Made by a program: the position numbers and the translations under genes. Shown piece by piece: positions 32,856-42,881 of a stretch of DNA of 48,045 nt (its first letter is position 1; each line of letters starts with the position of its first letter). The stretch is from an uncultured Clostridia bacterium (GTDB lineage Bacteria; Bacillota; Clostridia; Christensenellales; Aristaeellaceae): assembly GCA_937906775.1 (NCBI GenBank), contig CALCUD010000093.1, positions 1 to 48,045 of the forward strand, given 5' to 3'. A model generated the notes under the pieces. It was given only the letters and a program-made list of their open reading frames with translations, did no database searches and was not told the origin of the DNA.

Positions 32856-35800
32856 TCAGAACATACTCAGCTGACTCGTCTCATCCATTCCTTCAAGGCT
32901 GCCGTGGGAACGGAGAAGTTCCACGACAGAGCTTCCGACCTTTGCCCTCTGCCGCATGTCCTCTATACTCAGGAACGGACCGTTTTTTCTTGCTTCGACA
33001 ATAGGAATTGCCGCACTTTCGCCCAGCCCCGACAGGCTGGTGAACGGACATCTGATGTTTCCGTCTTCCATCCGGAAGCGGTTGATGTCGCTCTTGTACA
33101 GATCCACCCGCAGGAATTTGATCCCTCTGCAGTTCATCTCCAGTACCAGTTCAAGGCACGTTGCCGTTTCTTTATCCTTCGCGGTCGGTTTATCCATATC
33201 GCGGATCATCTGAAGCCGGGCACGGCAGGTTTCCGGCGAAATGATCATTGTCGACGCGTCAAAGCCGTCCCCGCGGACGGTGAAATACGCGGTATAATAT
33301 GCCAGCGGTAGATGCAGCTTGAACCATGCGACGCGCAGGCTCATCGTTACATACGCCACCGCATGCCCCTTCGGGAACATATACTTGATCTTTTTACAGC
33401 TGTCCATGAACCAGTCCGGGACTTCAGCCTTCACCATAGCCTCTTCCATATTCGGCTTCAGGCCTTTGCCCTTCCGGACGCTCTCCATCGTTGTGAACGC
33501 CGTTTTCGGTTCGACGCCCCGGTCGATCAGATAATTCATGATATCATCGCGGCAGCATACGCATTCGCCCAGCGTCGCAGTACCGGAACGGATGATATCC
33601 TGCGCGTTTCCAAGCCAGACATCCGTACCGTGGGACAGACCGGAAATACGGAGCAGTTCCTCCATCGTTGCAGGGCGGGTATCATCCAGCATTCCCCGAA
33701 CAAAGCCGGTTCCGAATTCAGGCACGCCGTAGGTGCCGGTATTGCACAGGATCTCATCCTCCGTAACACCCAGCGCCGCCGGGGAGGTAAACAGGCTGCG
33801 GACCCCCGGGTCATCCAGCGGAACCTCTTTGAAATTAACGCCTGTCAGTTTTTCCAGTTCATGCATCATGGTCGGATCATCATGTCCGAGACAGTCCAGC
33901 TTCACGAGAATATCATGCATGGAGTTGAAATCAAAATGGGTCGTCGTGAAGTCGCTCTCCATATCGTCCGCCGGATGCTGAACGGCGGTGAACTCATAGA
34001 TCTCATATTCCTTCGGCACAACGACCATGCCGCCCGGGTGCTGTCCCGTCGTCCGTTTGACGCCGGTGCATTCATTTGCGAGCCGCACCTTCTCGGCATT
34101 CCCGGCCTGTACGCCGCGCTCCTCCAGATATTTCATGGCATAGCCATAGGCCGTCTTGTCCGCCAGACCGGAGATCGTTCCCGCGCGGAACACATGGTCA
34201 TGACCGAACAGTTCTTCGACATAATGATGCGCTTTATTCTGATATTCACCCGAAAAGTTCAGATCTATGTCGGGAACCTTGTCGCCCTCAAATCCCAGAA
34301 ACACTTCAAAGGGGATATCAAACCCGTCCTTCGTCAGACGGTTTCCGCAATCCGGGCAGTCCATATCCGGCAGATCCACGCCGACATGATACCGGCTCCT
34401 GTCAACATTGAAGAATCCTTTGCAGCAATGTTCGCAGCGGTAGTGCGGCGGGAGCGCATTGACCTCCGTAATGCCGCACATCCGCGCGACAAGGCTGCTG
34501 CCCACGCTGCCCCGGGAGCCGACGAGATACCCGTCCTCAAGAGATTTGGACACCAGTTTCTGCGCAATATTGTACAGGGTGCAGTATCCGTACCCGACAA
34601 TGGATTTCAGTTCCTTTTTCAGCCGGGCTTCCACGATCTCAGGCAGCGGATCTCCGTACATCTCGATCGCCGTATCCCAGGTCATCTGCTGGATATTGTC
34701 CTCCGCGTCGTCCCAGAAGGGCTGGAATGTATCCTCATCCCTGGGATGGCGCGGAAACAGCCGGATTGCCTCGACAGAATCCGCGATTGCCCGCGGATTG
34801 TCGATCACGACCTCTTTCGCCTTTGACTCGCCGAGATAAGAAAACTCCCGCAGCATCTCATCCGTCGTTTTAAAATACAAAGGAGGCTGATTATCCGCGT
34901 CCGAGAAACCCATGCCCGCCTGGATCACAGCGCGGCCCACCGCGTCCTTCGGATCCAGAAAATGGACGTCCCCGGTAGCGACAACAGGCTTTCCGGTCTT
35001 CTCGCCAAGCCGGACAATGACCCTGTTCAATTCCCGAAGTTCTTCCTCTGTCTTGACATATCCGTCGCGAAGCATGAAAGCGTTATTGCCAAGCGGCTGT
35101 ATTTCCAGATAATCGTAGAAATCCGCGATCCTCTCCAGTTTCTCCTCCGCCTCTCCGGCCAGTACAGCCCGAAAAAGCTCTCCGGCTTCGCAGGCGCTGC
35201 CGACGATCAGCCCTTCGCGGTACTGTTCGATCACTGACCGCGGCATGTGCGGCACTTTCCGGAAATAATCCAGATTGCTGATCGACACCAGGCGGTTCAG
35301 ATTGACCAGTCCGGTCCGGTTCTTCGCCAGCAGGATAATATGCCAGCTTTCGCCGATCGCACCGCCGCGAAGAGCGCTGTTCAGCTCTGAACCCGTATTG
35401 ATCTCCGGAAATCTCTCCCTCGTATCCTCAAACATCCGTTTCAGGCATTGCGCGGTCGCAGCCGCGTCATGCACAGCGCGGTGCGCGTTCTTCAGGCTGA
35501 CCCCCAGATGTTTGCACAGCGCGCCGAGTTTAAAGGATTTCAGTTCCGGATAAAGTTTTCTGGCATAGGTAAGCGTATCCGTGACCGGATTTGAAAAAGT
35601 ACGGCCGATCCGTTTCAGTTCGGTTTTCAGCAGATTTGCGTCAAAATCCGCGTTATGCGCGGCGATTGGGCAGTCCCCGATGAATTCCAGAAGTTTCGGT
35701 AAGATTTCTTCCGCTTTCGGCTTGTCATGCAGCATGACATCGTCAATATGTGTCAACTCAATGATTTTCGGTTTCAACGGTTCACCGGGATCGACAAGCT

Positions 35801-37295
35801 CCTCAAAAGTATCCGTCACCGTGCCGTCCACAAGGCGGACCGCCCCGATCTCAATGATTCTCGCGGACGCCGTATTCAGGCCGGTGCTTTCAAAATCCAG
35901 CACCACCACCGGCCCGTCATCCGGGCGTTCGTCTGCGTCCTCCGTGATTTCCTTCTCATCGATCAGGTATCCCTCGCAGCCCGGGATCAGGCGGATATGA
36001 TTATCCTTGGCCGCCTTGAAAGCCGCCGGGAAAGACTGCAGGGAGCCGTGATCCGTGATCGCCACAGCCGGATGCCCCCATTCAGCCGCGCGTTTGATCA
36101 GATCGGGCGCGGCAGTCAGGGCGTCCATGGTGGACATGTTTGTATGCATATGAAGCTCGACCCGTTTTTCTTCAGCGGTGTCTTTACGCTCCTCACGTTC
36201 CATCTCCACAAGGTCGTCAACGCTGATGGAAAGTTCCCGGGCAAAATTATCGTACTGGCATGTCCCGCGGAGTTTCACGTTCATGCCGTTCCGGATCCTG
36301 TCAAGCTTATCCTGAACCGCTTTGCGTTCCTCATCGGTAATAGGGGCTGCCGTCCCGTCTTCACTCTTTCGGGAAAAGCGGGAACGGTAGCGCAGGAAGA
36401 TCTTGCAGAGAATGGAACTGGTATAGTCCGTCACAGCGAAGGAGACCAGAACCATTTCCCCGCCTTTCAGCTCCTTGGTCTCCAACATGAACACGTCGCC
36501 CTGGACCGTCACCTTGCCGCTCTCGTTGGTCAGCGTTTTGATCTCGACGGGCGCGTCTCCGATCGTCCGGCCGGTGATCGGTTTGCCGACTGTATTCTCC
36601 GGCATATCAGGAATGGGAATGCCGGATTCGATCGTCACTTCGGCTTTTTTCGTCTTTTCTTTCTTCGGCGCGTCCGAAGCTTTGGCGGGAGCGCGCGATC
36701 CTTTCGGTTTCGCCTCGCTGAATCCGGTGCCGTAACGTTCGCTCATCTCCGCGCGCGTTACAGTAAACGTATCGTTTTCCCGATTCTTCCGCATCTGTTC
36801 CAGCCGCGCCTCACGGTCTCCTGCGACAGTCAGTTCGACCCGTACATCCGCCGCGAAAATGTCTTTGACAGCGACGGCCAGTCTGGCCGCGACATTGTTA
36901 CGGCTCATGTACTGCAAAGCAAACTCATGCGGGAAAATCAGTGTGATCAGATCGCCCTTGCAATTCCAGTTCATCTCATGCAGGAACGGAATGGAGCCGG
37001 TATAGTTTCTCCGCAGAAAATCGGTCAATACCTCGCGGTACTGCGTCGGATCCGAGAGAAAAGAATCCCGAAGGGAGGGCGAGGTGACGCGTAGCGCCAG
37101 CGGCCGGCCTGGAAATGTTTCCCGAAGGATCTTTTCCAGCCGCAGAAACTGTTTTTCTCCGGCCAGCACGGTGCTTTCGAAGGTGATATAGGTTTTTTGA
37201 AGAGATTTGACATAGGTGACCCGGGGAGCGGTCAGCGCGCCCGCCAGTTCCGGGATTTCCCGCGCGATGCGGGCCATCAAATCTTCATAGCTCAT
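32856..37295 (-). CDS. polC: DNA polymerase III alpha subunit, PolC type
   Basis: The 1479-residue replicative polymerase of low-G+C Gram-positive bacteria. Order of parts: N-terminal domains with an OB fold (about 250-365), first half of the PHP domain with ELHMHTNMSTMDA (about 380), an inserted DnaQ-like 3'-5' proofreading exonuclease (463-625; DFEST, HNADFD, HRAVHDA), the second PHP half, then the palm and fingers with zinc-ligand cysteines (CEHCC, CPDCGN) and the catalytic PDIDLNFSGEYQ motif. C-terminal parts include GECVCCRDDIMNYL and the final tau-binding region. Length is about that of Bacillus PolC (1437). ATG overlaps the ispG stop by 4 nt (ATGA). As a PolC-carrying species it should also have a DnaE outside this window. 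Confidence 0.98.
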   Translation of the reverse strand: MSYEDLMARIAREIPELAGALTAPRVTYVKSLQKTYITFESTVLAGEKQFLRLEKILRETFPGRPLALRVTSPSLRDSFLSDPTQYREVLTDFLRRNYTGSIPFLHEMNWNCKGDLITLIFPHEFALQYMSRNNVAARLAVAVKDIFAADVRVELTVAGDREARLEQMRKNRENDTFTVTRAEMSERYGTGFSEAKPKGSRAPAKASDAPKKEKTKKAEVTIESGIPIPDMPENTVGKPITGRTIGDAPVEIKTLTNESGKVTVQGDVFMLETKELKGGEMVLVSFAVTDYTSSILCKIFLRYRSRFSRKSEDGTAAPITDEERKAVQDKLDRIRNGMNVKLRGTCQYDNFARELSISVDDLVEMEREERKDTAEEKRVELHMHTNMSTMDALTAAPDLIKRAAEWGHPAVAITDHGSLQSFPAAFKAAKDNHIRLIPGCEGYLIDEKEITEDADERPDDGPVVVLDFESTGLNTASARIIEIGAVRLVDGTVTDTFEELVDPGEPLKPKIIELTHIDDVMLHDKPKAEEILPKLLEFIGDCPIAAHNADFDANLLKTELKRIGRTFSNPVTDTLTYARKLYPELKSFKLGALCKHLGVSLKNAHRAVHDAAATAQCLKRMFEDTRERFPEINTGSELNSALRGGAIGESWHIILLAKNRTGLVNLNRLVSISNLDYFRKVPHMPRSVIEQYREGLIVGSACEAGELFRAVLAGEAEEKLERIADFYDYLEIQPLGNNAFMLRDGYVKTEEELRELNRVIVRLGEKTGKPVVATGDVHFLDPKDAVGRAVIQAGMGFSDADNQPPLYFKTTDEMLREFSYLGESKAKEVVIDNPRAIADSVEAIRLFPRHPRDEDTFQPFWDDAEDNIQQMTWDTAIEMYGDPLPEIVEARLKKELKSIVGYGYCTLYNIAQKLVSKSLEDGYLVGSRGSVGSSLVARMCGITEVNALPPHYRCEHCCKGFFNVDRSRYHVGVDLPDMDCPDCGNRLTKDGFDIPFEVFLGFEGDKVPDIDLNFSGEYQNKAHHYVEELFGHDHVFRAGTISGLADKTAYGYAMKYLEERGVQAGNAEKVRLANECTGVKRTTGQHPGGMVVVPKEYEIYEFTAVQHPADDMESDFTTTHFDFNSMHDILVKLDCLGHDDPTMMHELEKLTGVNFKEVPLDDPGVRSLFTSPAALGVTEDEILCNTGTYGVPEFGTGFVRGMLDDTRPATMEELLRISGLSHGTDVWLGNAQDIIRSGTATLGECVCCRDDIMNYLIDRGVEPKTAFTTMESVRKGKGLKPNMEEAMVKAEVPDWFMDSCKKIKYMFPKGHAVAYVTMSLRVAWFKLHLPLAYYTAYFTVRGDGFDASTMIISPETCRARLQMIRDMDKPTAKDKETATCLELVLEMNCRGIKFLRVDLYKSDINRFRMEDGNIRCPFTSLSGLGESAAIPIVEARKNGPFLSIEDMRQRAKVGSSVVELLRSHGSLEGMDETSQLSMF

Positions 37296-38338
37296 TTTTC
37301 CGACGCGATCCTCCTGGCTTCCCGGATCAGGATCTCCGCGAGATCCCCTTCCACCTTCCTGGGTTCCTGTCCCTTGAGGAACAGCGCGCCGCCGGATTTT
37401 CCCCCGGCAATGCCGACATCGGCTTCCCGTCCCTCTCCGGGACCGTTGACAACGCAGCCCATCACCGCAACTTTGATCGGCACGGTAATGTCGCTCAGTT
37501 CGCTTTCGACCCGGCGCGCGATATCAGCGACCGGAATGCAGGTCCGCCCGCAGGTCGGGCAGGAGATCAGCTGAACGCCCCGGACTCTCAGATTCAATGC
37601 GCGCAGAATATCCCACGCTGCTGCGGCTTCCGGAACAGGATCGCCGCTGAGACTGACGCGGATCGTATCTCCTATGCCGTCCAGCAGCAGCGCACCGATA
37701 CCGATCGCACTCTTGACGGTTCCCTGTCCGGGCAGCCCGGCTTCCGTCACTCCGACGTGCAACGGATAATCGCACTTTTTTGAAGCCAGCCTGTACGCGT
37801 CCACCGTCAGTCTGACATCGCTGGATTTCATGCTCAGTACGATATCCCCGAATCCGGCTTTTTCCAGCATCCGGGCGTGATTCAGCGCGCTTTCGACAAG
37901 ACATTCCGCCGTAGGGCCTCCGTATCGGGCAAGAAGATCCTTTTCAACAGAGCCGGAATTTACGCCGATCCGGATTGGGATCCCGTGGGCCTTCGCGCAA
38001 TCCGCAAGTTCACGGACATGCGCCTCGCCGCCGATATTCCCCGGATTGATGCGCAGCTTTGAGATTCCGTTTTCAGCAGCGAGAATAGCCAGTCTGTGAT
38101 CAAAATGGATGTCTGCGACCAGCGGTACAGGGCTTCCGTCGACCAGTGTCCGGACAGCCTTTGCACAGGCTTCATCATAAACGCTGACGCGTACGATCTC
38201 GCACCCGGCATCCGCCAGCGCGCGAATCTGAGCCAGTGTCTTTTCCGCGTCACGCGTATCCGTATTGGTCATGCTCTGGACCAGCACAGGATTCCCGCCG
38301 CCCATTGACAGCTTCCCGATTCTGACAGTTTCCGTCAT
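37292..38338 (-). CDS. ispG: 4-Hydroxy-3-methylbut-2-enyl diphosphate synthase (flavodoxin/ferredoxin)
   Basis: A [4Fe-4S] enzyme that converts MEcPP to HMBPP in the MEP isoprenoid pathway. The 348-residue protein begins with the GGGNPVLVQSMTNTDTRD segment, has the TIM barrel with VADIHFDHRLA and RINPGNIG, and the C-terminal cluster domain with three conserved cysteines in SCPTCGR and MGCVVNGPGEG. Length agrees with bacterial IspG (about 350-370). I chose ATG at 38338 with GGAGG 11 nt upstream; TTG at 38347 is too close to that site. The gene shares the operon with dxr, so two steps of the same pathway are co-transcribed. It overlaps polC by 4 nt. Confidence 0.97.
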   Translation of the reverse strand: MTETVRIGKLSMGGGNPVLVQSMTNTDTRDAEKTLAQIRALADAGCEIVRVSVYDEACAKAVRTLVDGSPVPLVADIHFDHRLAILAAENGISKLRINPGNIGGEAHVRELADCAKAHGIPIRIGVNSGSVEKDLLARYGGPTAECLVESALNHARMLEKAGFGDIVLSMKSSDVRLTVDAYRLASKKCDYPLHVGVTEAGLPGQGTVKSAIGIGALLLDGIGDTIRVSLSGDPVPEAAAAWDILRALNLRVRGVQLISCPTCGRTCIPVADIARRVESELSDITVPIKVAVMGCVVNGPGEGREADVGIAGGKSGGALFLKGQEPRKVEGDLAEILIREARRIASEK

Positions 38339-38356
38339 ATCTCTCAATGCCTCCGA

Positions 38357-39436
38357 TCAACCGAAGAGTCTCATGATATCCTTGAATGTAAAGAACAGCA
38401 TGAACCCGAACAGCAATACGAAACCGATCAGGTGTACCACGGCTTCCTTTTCCGGCGGTACGGGTTTACCCCGGATCAGTTCGATCAATCCGAAAACGAG
38501 GCGGCTTCCGTCCAGACCCGGAATGGGAAGCAGATTCATGAGTCCGAGATTGATGCTGATCAGGACCAGCAGCTGGACCCAGGCGCTGAATCCGCTTTCA
38601 CGGACTTCTTCGGAAACAAGCGATACAATCCCGATCGGTCCGGCTGTCTGGTCCAGTCCTTCCCCGGTCGTAACAAGGTTTTTCAGTGCCGACAGGATCG
38701 CGCCGGATGAATTGATGCACAGCGTCGCGGAAGCCTGCACGGCTTCTCCGAAAGAAACCGGAACATCCGAAACCCGGTAACGTCCGCCAACCGTAATGCC
38801 GACCCGCATTTTCTTTTCGTCCTGATCATAAACGGGCGACATTTCCAGATGCAGCGTATCTTCTCCCCGGAGAACTGTAAAATTCAACGGAGGATCGCCC
38901 GCCTTCCAGGAATCGATTGAATTCAGGAAAGAGTCCATCGTCCCGTCCAATACGGAAACCCCGTTGACTTCGGAAACGATGTCGCCGGCTTCCAGCCCTG
39001 CTGAATACGCGGGGCCTGCCGCCATGACCTCCACAATATAAGGATCGATCCCTGTCGCAGTCGGAACGCCGCCGATCCAGTAGAAAAAAACAGCCACAAC
39101 GAAAGCCAGCACAAAGTTCATCAGGGGACCCATCACGATCGTGATCATTCGTTTCCAGAGCTTCTGATTGGCAAAAGCCCGGGGATCCTCCACCGCATTT
39201 TTATCCGGATCGTCCTCTCCGTAAAAAGAGCAGAATCCGCCCAGCGGGATCGCGCGAACCGAAAAAACCGTACCGCGTTTTTTCCCTGTGCGGCTGTACA
39301 GTTTCGGACCCATGCCAATAGCAAATTCGCGAACTTCAATGCCTGTCAGCCGTGCAGCAGCAAAGTGGCCTGCCTCGTGAACCACGATCAGGATCGCCAG
39401 CAGAAGGATCGCCAGCAGGATAGATAGCAATGTCAT
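38357..39436 (-). CDS. rseP: RIP site-2 metalloprotease RseP
   Basis: A 359-residue membrane zinc protease. The active-site HEAGH motif lies in the first membrane helix (about residues 20-24), and the third zinc ligand is in the NLLPIPGLDGSRL motif near residue 300. One PDZ domain in between (GPAYSAGLEAGDIVSEVNG, about 145-210) gates substrate access, as usual in Gram-positive RseP/RasP, while the E. coli protein has two. It cleaves anti-sigma factors and leftover signal peptides within the membrane. It lies between dxr and ispG, the order common in Firmicutes; the start overlaps the dxr stop region by 4 nt at the other end (39433-39436). Confidence 0.97.
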   Translation of the reverse strand: MTLLSILLAILLLAILIVVHEAGHFAAARLTGIEVREFAIGMGPKLYSRTGKKRGTVFSVRAIPLGGFCSFYGEDDPDKNAVEDPRAFANQKLWKRMITIVMGPLMNFVLAFVVAVFFYWIGGVPTATGIDPYIVEVMAAGPAYSAGLEAGDIVSEVNGVSVLDGTMDSFLNSIDSWKAGDPPLNFTVLRGEDTLHLEMSPVYDQDEKKMRVGITVGGRYRVSDVPVSFGEAVQASATLCINSSGAILSALKNLVTTGEGLDQTAGPIGIVSLVSEEVRESGFSAWVQLLVLISINLGLMNLLPIPGLDGSRLVFGLIELIRGKPVPPEKEAVVHLIGFVLLFGFMLFFTFKDIMRLFG

Positions 39437-40572
39437 TGGATCTGCCTCACCGTTTCGCGGGCTCTGCGGTCCGCCTCATATATTTCATCCACTGAATCCG
39501 CCGGTAACCCGGCCAGCGTGTCCATAGCCCGGGAAACCTGCTCCGCGATCCCGCCGAAAGCGATCTCACCGCGTAAAAACGCGGCTACGGCTTCTTCGTT
39601 CGCGCCGTTGAGAACCGTGCAGGCGGCTCCGCCCGCCTGAAGCGCCTGACGTGCAAGCCTCAATGCAGGGAATTTCTCTTCATCCGGCTGTTCAAAAGTC
39701 AGTTTCCCCAGCCGGAACAGATCCGGGATCTGAACGCCGGTGGTCTCCCGGCGGGGGTAACTCATCGCGTAGCCGATCGGTACGCGCATATCAGGCACTC
39801 CCAGCTGGGCCAGTACCGCTCCGTCCGCGAACGTAATGGCGGAGTGAACGATACTTTCGGGATGCACGACAACGGTGATCCGATCCTCCGGTATATCGAA
39901 CAGCCATCTGGCTTCCATGATCTCCAGCCCTTTATTGAACATGGAGGCGGAGTCCACGGTGATCTTCGCGCCCATATTCCAGTTCGGATGCGCCAGCGCC
40001 TGCTCCCGGGTCGCGTTGTAGATCCGGTCCTTTTCCCATGTCCGGAACGGTCCGCCGGAAGCCGTAAGGAGGATCCCGGTCGGCTGGTTTTCTCCCGCGC
40101 CCTGAAGGCATTGAAAAATCGCGCTGTGTTCACTGTCGACCGGCAGCAGCGGTTTCCCTTTCTTTGCCGCAAGCTCCGTTACCAGATGTCCGCCCGTAAC
40201 GAGCGCTTCCTTGTTTGCCAGCAGCACCTGCCGACCCGCGTCAAGCGCGTCCAGCACGCTGCGGAGTCCGGCGATTCCAACAATGCTGATCAGTACCTGA
40301 TCCGCTTCGACCTCCGCCGCCGCGCTTCTCAGTGCTTTTTCTCCGCTCATAAAACGGCAGAAACGCAAGTCTTCCGGGATGTCGGAAAAATCCGTTTCTC
40401 CGGCAAGCCCGGCCATCTCCGGACGGAATTCGCGAACCTGCGCGTAGAGCTTATCCTTGCTTGTATTGGCCGTCAATGCCGTAACACGGTATTCATCGGG
40501 ATGCCGCCGGACAATGTCCAAAGCCTGTGTTCCGATGGAACCCGTAGATCCCAGAATCGCGATTTTTTTCAT
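39433..40572 (-). CDS. dxr: 1-Deoxy-D-xylulose-5-phosphate reductoisomerase
   Basis: Converts DXP to MEP with NADPH, the first committed step of the MEP isoprenoid pathway. The 379-residue protein starts with the Rossmann motif IAILGSTGSIGTQALD, has LLANKEALVTGG, the metal-binding PVDSEHSAIFQCL, the catalytic loop segment LTASGGPFR, and HPNWNMGAKITVDSASMFNKG followed by EARWLFD. These are invariant in Dxr. Length agrees with the family (380-400). The ATG overlaps the cdsA stop by 1 nt (TGATG), and its stop overlaps the rseP start by 4 nt, so translation along the operon is tightly coupled. Confidence 0.98.
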   Translation of the reverse strand: MKKIAILGSTGSIGTQALDIVRRHPDEYRVTALTANTSKDKLYAQVREFRPEMAGLAGETDFSDIPEDLRFCRFMSGEKALRSAAAEVEADQVLISIVGIAGLRSVLDALDAGRQVLLANKEALVTGGHLVTELAAKKGKPLLPVDSEHSAIFQCLQGAGENQPTGILLTASGGPFRTWEKDRIYNATREQALAHPNWNMGAKITVDSASMFNKGLEIMEARWLFDIPEDRITVVVHPESIVHSAITFADGAVLAQLGVPDMRVPIGYAMSYPRRETTGVQIPDLFRLGKLTFEQPDEEKFPALRLARQALQAGGAACTVLNGANEEAVAAFLRGEIAFGGIAEQVSRAMDTLAGLPADSVDEIYEADRRARETVRQIQ

Positions 40573-41429
40573 CAGGCGCCTGCCCCCATTCGAACCGAAA
40601 ACAGCAGATAGCAGTACATCATGATGGCCATGAACAGGACGCTGTCCAGCCGGTCAAGCATTCCGCCGTGACCGGGGAAAAGATTCGAAAAATCCTTGAT
40701 CCCGCTGTGACGCTTGACCATGGAAGCAAACAGATCCCCCAACTGTCCCACAGCGCCGCCCAGCAGCCCGATGATCAGATATTCATACCAGTAAGGCAGT
40801 TTTGCCAGCGTATGGTCATCGCAGAATATTTTGGACAGTAGCCAGATCAGGACGGCTGCCAGCAGGCTCCCGAAGAGACCGCCGATAGACCCGGATACCG
40901 TCTTGTGAGGGCTGACCGTGGGGCAGAGCTTCGGCCCGCCGATACGGCTTCCGACCAGCAGAGCAAAAGTATCCCCAATCAGAGGGACCGCAAATGTCAG
41001 CAGCAGCAGCACAACCTCGACCGATTTCTGATCCTGCACCAGGCTCAGCGCAACCAGGCTCAGGCCGGGCAGCAATACCGTGAACAGCGGAAGGGCACTC
41101 ATGCTCAGGTCCTCAAGCTTGTCGGACGTGTTTTGCGTGTCTTCCCGGCGGAAGATGATCTGGACGATCATGGCGGACAGTGCCAGCGCCATCAGCGGGA
41201 CCATCACCTTGTGTCCGAAACGCATCGTCATCGGAATGGACGCGATCAGAGCGCCCCATGTCGGCCACGCTGTGATCTGGCACCCCGCGGTGGACAGCGC
41301 GTGATATTCTTCCCATACGGCAAATCCGGTACAGATCAGTACAGCTGTCGCCATACACCACGGCGGCAGCCAGAGCATCACCGCCAGCAAAGCCGTCAGC
41401 AACAGTCCCGTGACAATTCTCTGGGCCAT
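40572..41429 (-). CDS. cdsA: Phosphatidate cytidylyltransferase
   Basis: An integral membrane enzyme making CDP-diacylglycerol from phosphatidic acid and CTP, the precursor of membrane phospholipids. The 285-residue protein has about eight membrane segments, with the CdsA signature in the C-terminal third: SPHKTVSGSIGG, GQLGDLFASMVKRHSGIKDF and PGHGGMLDRLDS. ATG at 41429 starts 1 nt after the uppS stop and has GGAGG about 11 nt upstream inside the end of uppS; a longer in-frame reading to 41549 lies wholly inside uppS and is rejected. It fits its place between uppS and dxr. Confidence 0.97.
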   Translation of the reverse strand: MAQRIVTGLLLTALLAVMLWLPPWCMATAVLICTGFAVWEEYHALSTAGCQITAWPTWGALIASIPMTMRFGHKVMVPLMALALSAMIVQIIFRREDTQNTSDKLEDLSMSALPLFTVLLPGLSLVALSLVQDQKSVEVVLLLLTFAVPLIGDTFALLVGSRIGGPKLCPTVSPHKTVSGSIGGLFGSLLAAVLIWLLSKIFCDDHTLAKLPYWYEYLIIGLLGGAVGQLGDLFASMVKRHSGIKDFSNLFPGHGGMLDRLDSVLFMAIMMYCYLLFSVRMGAGA

Positions 41430-41430
41430 T

Positions 41431-42198
41431 CTATTTTCTTCCTCCAAATCTCCGATCCCGATTTCCGAACGCTTCAAGCGCCTCATCATAGTCCTGTACG
41501 CTGAAATCAGGCCACAGCACTGTCGGGAACAAAAATTCCGCGTATGCATTCTGATAAAGCAAAAAATTACTGAGGCGCATTTCTCCGCTCGTCCGGATCA
41601 GAAGATCGACATCCGGCTGACCGGCGGTATACAGATGATCCGCCAAAGTCTGTTCCGATATATCCTCGGGCGTGAGCTTCCCGTCGGCAACTTCCCGGGC
41701 GATGTTGGCGGCAGCACGGACCAGTTCCGCCCTTCCGCCGTAATTCACCGCAATGTTCAGACGAAGTCCGGTGTTATCCGCAGTCCTTCGTTCTGCTTCG
41801 ATCAGGGTCTCACGCTGTTTCTCCGGCAACCCGTTTTTATCCCCGAGGATCAGGATCCGGACATTCTTCTCGTCCAGTTCGTCGATTTCGGAACTGAAGA
41901 AATCGAGGATCAACTGCATCAGCGCGGCGATCTCGTCCGGAGAGCGGTTCCAGTTCTCGGTTGAAAAAGCATACAGGCTCAACGCTCCGATCCCGAGATC
42001 GTCGGTATGGCGGATAATTTCACGCAAGTTCTCCGTCCCCTGACGGTGGCCGAGAGAAACATTCAGCCGGTGCTTTTTCGCCCAGCGGCCGTTGCCGTCC
42101 ATAATGATCGCCACATGTTTCGGGAGACGGGAAAAATCCTTTTCCGTTTGCGGGATCCCGACTGCTCTGCGCAGTATGCTCAACGTTTTCAGCTTCAT
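41431..42198 (-). CDS. uppS: Undecaprenyl diphosphate synthase (isoprenyl transferase)
   Basis: A soluble cis-prenyltransferase that adds isopentenyl units to farnesyl diphosphate, giving the C55 carrier lipid for cell wall synthesis. The 255-residue protein has the signature HVAIIMDGNGRWAKKHRL with the catalytic Asp, the GHRQGTENL segment, LSLYAFSTENWNR, and the C-terminal PDVDLLIRTSGEMRLSNFLL and FLFPTVLWPDF. An N-terminal extension of about 27 residues precedes the core. Its stop is TAG (41433-41431), 1 nt before the cdsA start. It follows frr after a 77-nt gap. Confidence 0.98.
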   Translation of the reverse strand: MKLKTLSILRRAVGIPQTEKDFSRLPKHVAIIMDGNGRWAKKHRLNVSLGHRQGTENLREIIRHTDDLGIGALSLYAFSTENWNRSPDEIAALMQLILDFFSSEIDELDEKNVRILILGDKNGLPEKQRETLIEAERRTADNTGLRLNIAVNYGGRAELVRAAANIAREVADGKLTPEDISEQTLADHLYTAGQPDVDLLIRTSGEMRLSNFLLYQNAYAEFLFPTVLWPDFSVQDYDEALEAFGNRDRRFGGRK

Positions 42199-42275
42199 GC
42201 CGGTGTTCCTTCCTGATGAAAAAAACGCAGGCCCGCCGTCAGGTGAGCCGCGTGTTCAGTCCGTTTGGCAGGAGG

Positions 42276-42833
42276 TTAAACCTCCATGATCTCTTTTTCC
42301 TTTGCGGCGTAGAGAGCGTCTACATCCTTGATCGCCTTGTCGGTGATCTTCTGCATGTCTTCTTCGCCCTTGCGCTCGTCGTCTTCAGTAATCTCACTGT
42401 TCTTCTTCAGTTTCTTGATCTGTTCGATCGCGTCGCGGCGGATGGAACGGATGGCGACTTTTGTCTCTTCGGCGCCTTTGGAAGCCACCTTGGTCAAATC
42501 GCGGCGACGTTCCTCGTTCAATTCCGGAAAAACGAGGCGGATGATTTTTCCGTCGTTGGTGGGATTCAGGCCGAGATCACTTTTCTGAATCGCCTTCTCG
42601 ACCTGGGGAATCATCTTCGCTTCCCAGGGGGAGATCACCAGCAGACGGGGTTCGGGAGAGGAGATATTCCCGATTTGATTGATAGGGGTTGGAGTGCCGT
42701 AGTAATCGACCGTGATCCGGTCAAGCACCTGAGGATTGGCACGGCCGGCGCGCAGACTCTGCATGTCACGTTCGTAGACAGCACATGATTTCGCCATTTT
42801 TTCCTTTGCTGTATCCAGGATATCCTTCACCAT
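42276..42833 (-). CDS. frr: Ribosome recycling factor
   Basis: Splits post-termination ribosomes together with EF-G. The 185-residue protein shows the typical AGRANPQVLDRITVDYYGTPTPINQIGNIS block and the C-terminal helix pair with FPELNEERRRDLTK and EEDMQKITDK. Length is exactly that of bacterial RRF. ATG at 42833 has GAGGAGG 8 nt upstream; the in-frame region up to 42911 contains the promoter and is not coding. It starts the seven-gene frr-polC operon. In many Firmicutes rpsB-tsf-pyrH stand directly upstream; here they are absent and an oppositely oriented DUF3899 gene takes their place. Confidence 0.98.
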   Translation of the reverse strand: MVKDILDTAKEKMAKSCAVYERDMQSLRAGRANPQVLDRITVDYYGTPTPINQIGNISSPEPRLLVISPWEAKMIPQVEKAIQKSDLGLNPTNDGKIIRLVFPELNEERRRDLTKVASKGAEETKVAIRSIRRDAIEQIKKLKKNSEITEDDERKGEEDMQKITDKAIKDVDALYAAKEKEIMEV

Positions 42834-42881
42834 ATAGCAATCCTCCTCAAAATGAAATTCTGACAGATTAAGCATGAGAGA

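Noticed and set aside
33312..34826. Plus-strand open frame of 504 codons inside polC
   Set aside because: It is antisense to conserved polymerase motifs of polC; the composition is not protein-like.
42266..42285. Palindrome GGAGGTTAAACCTCC at the end of frr as a terminator
   Set aside because: It includes the stop codon and has a 3-nt loop and no U-tract. Transcription must continue into uppS, so a terminator here is unlikely.
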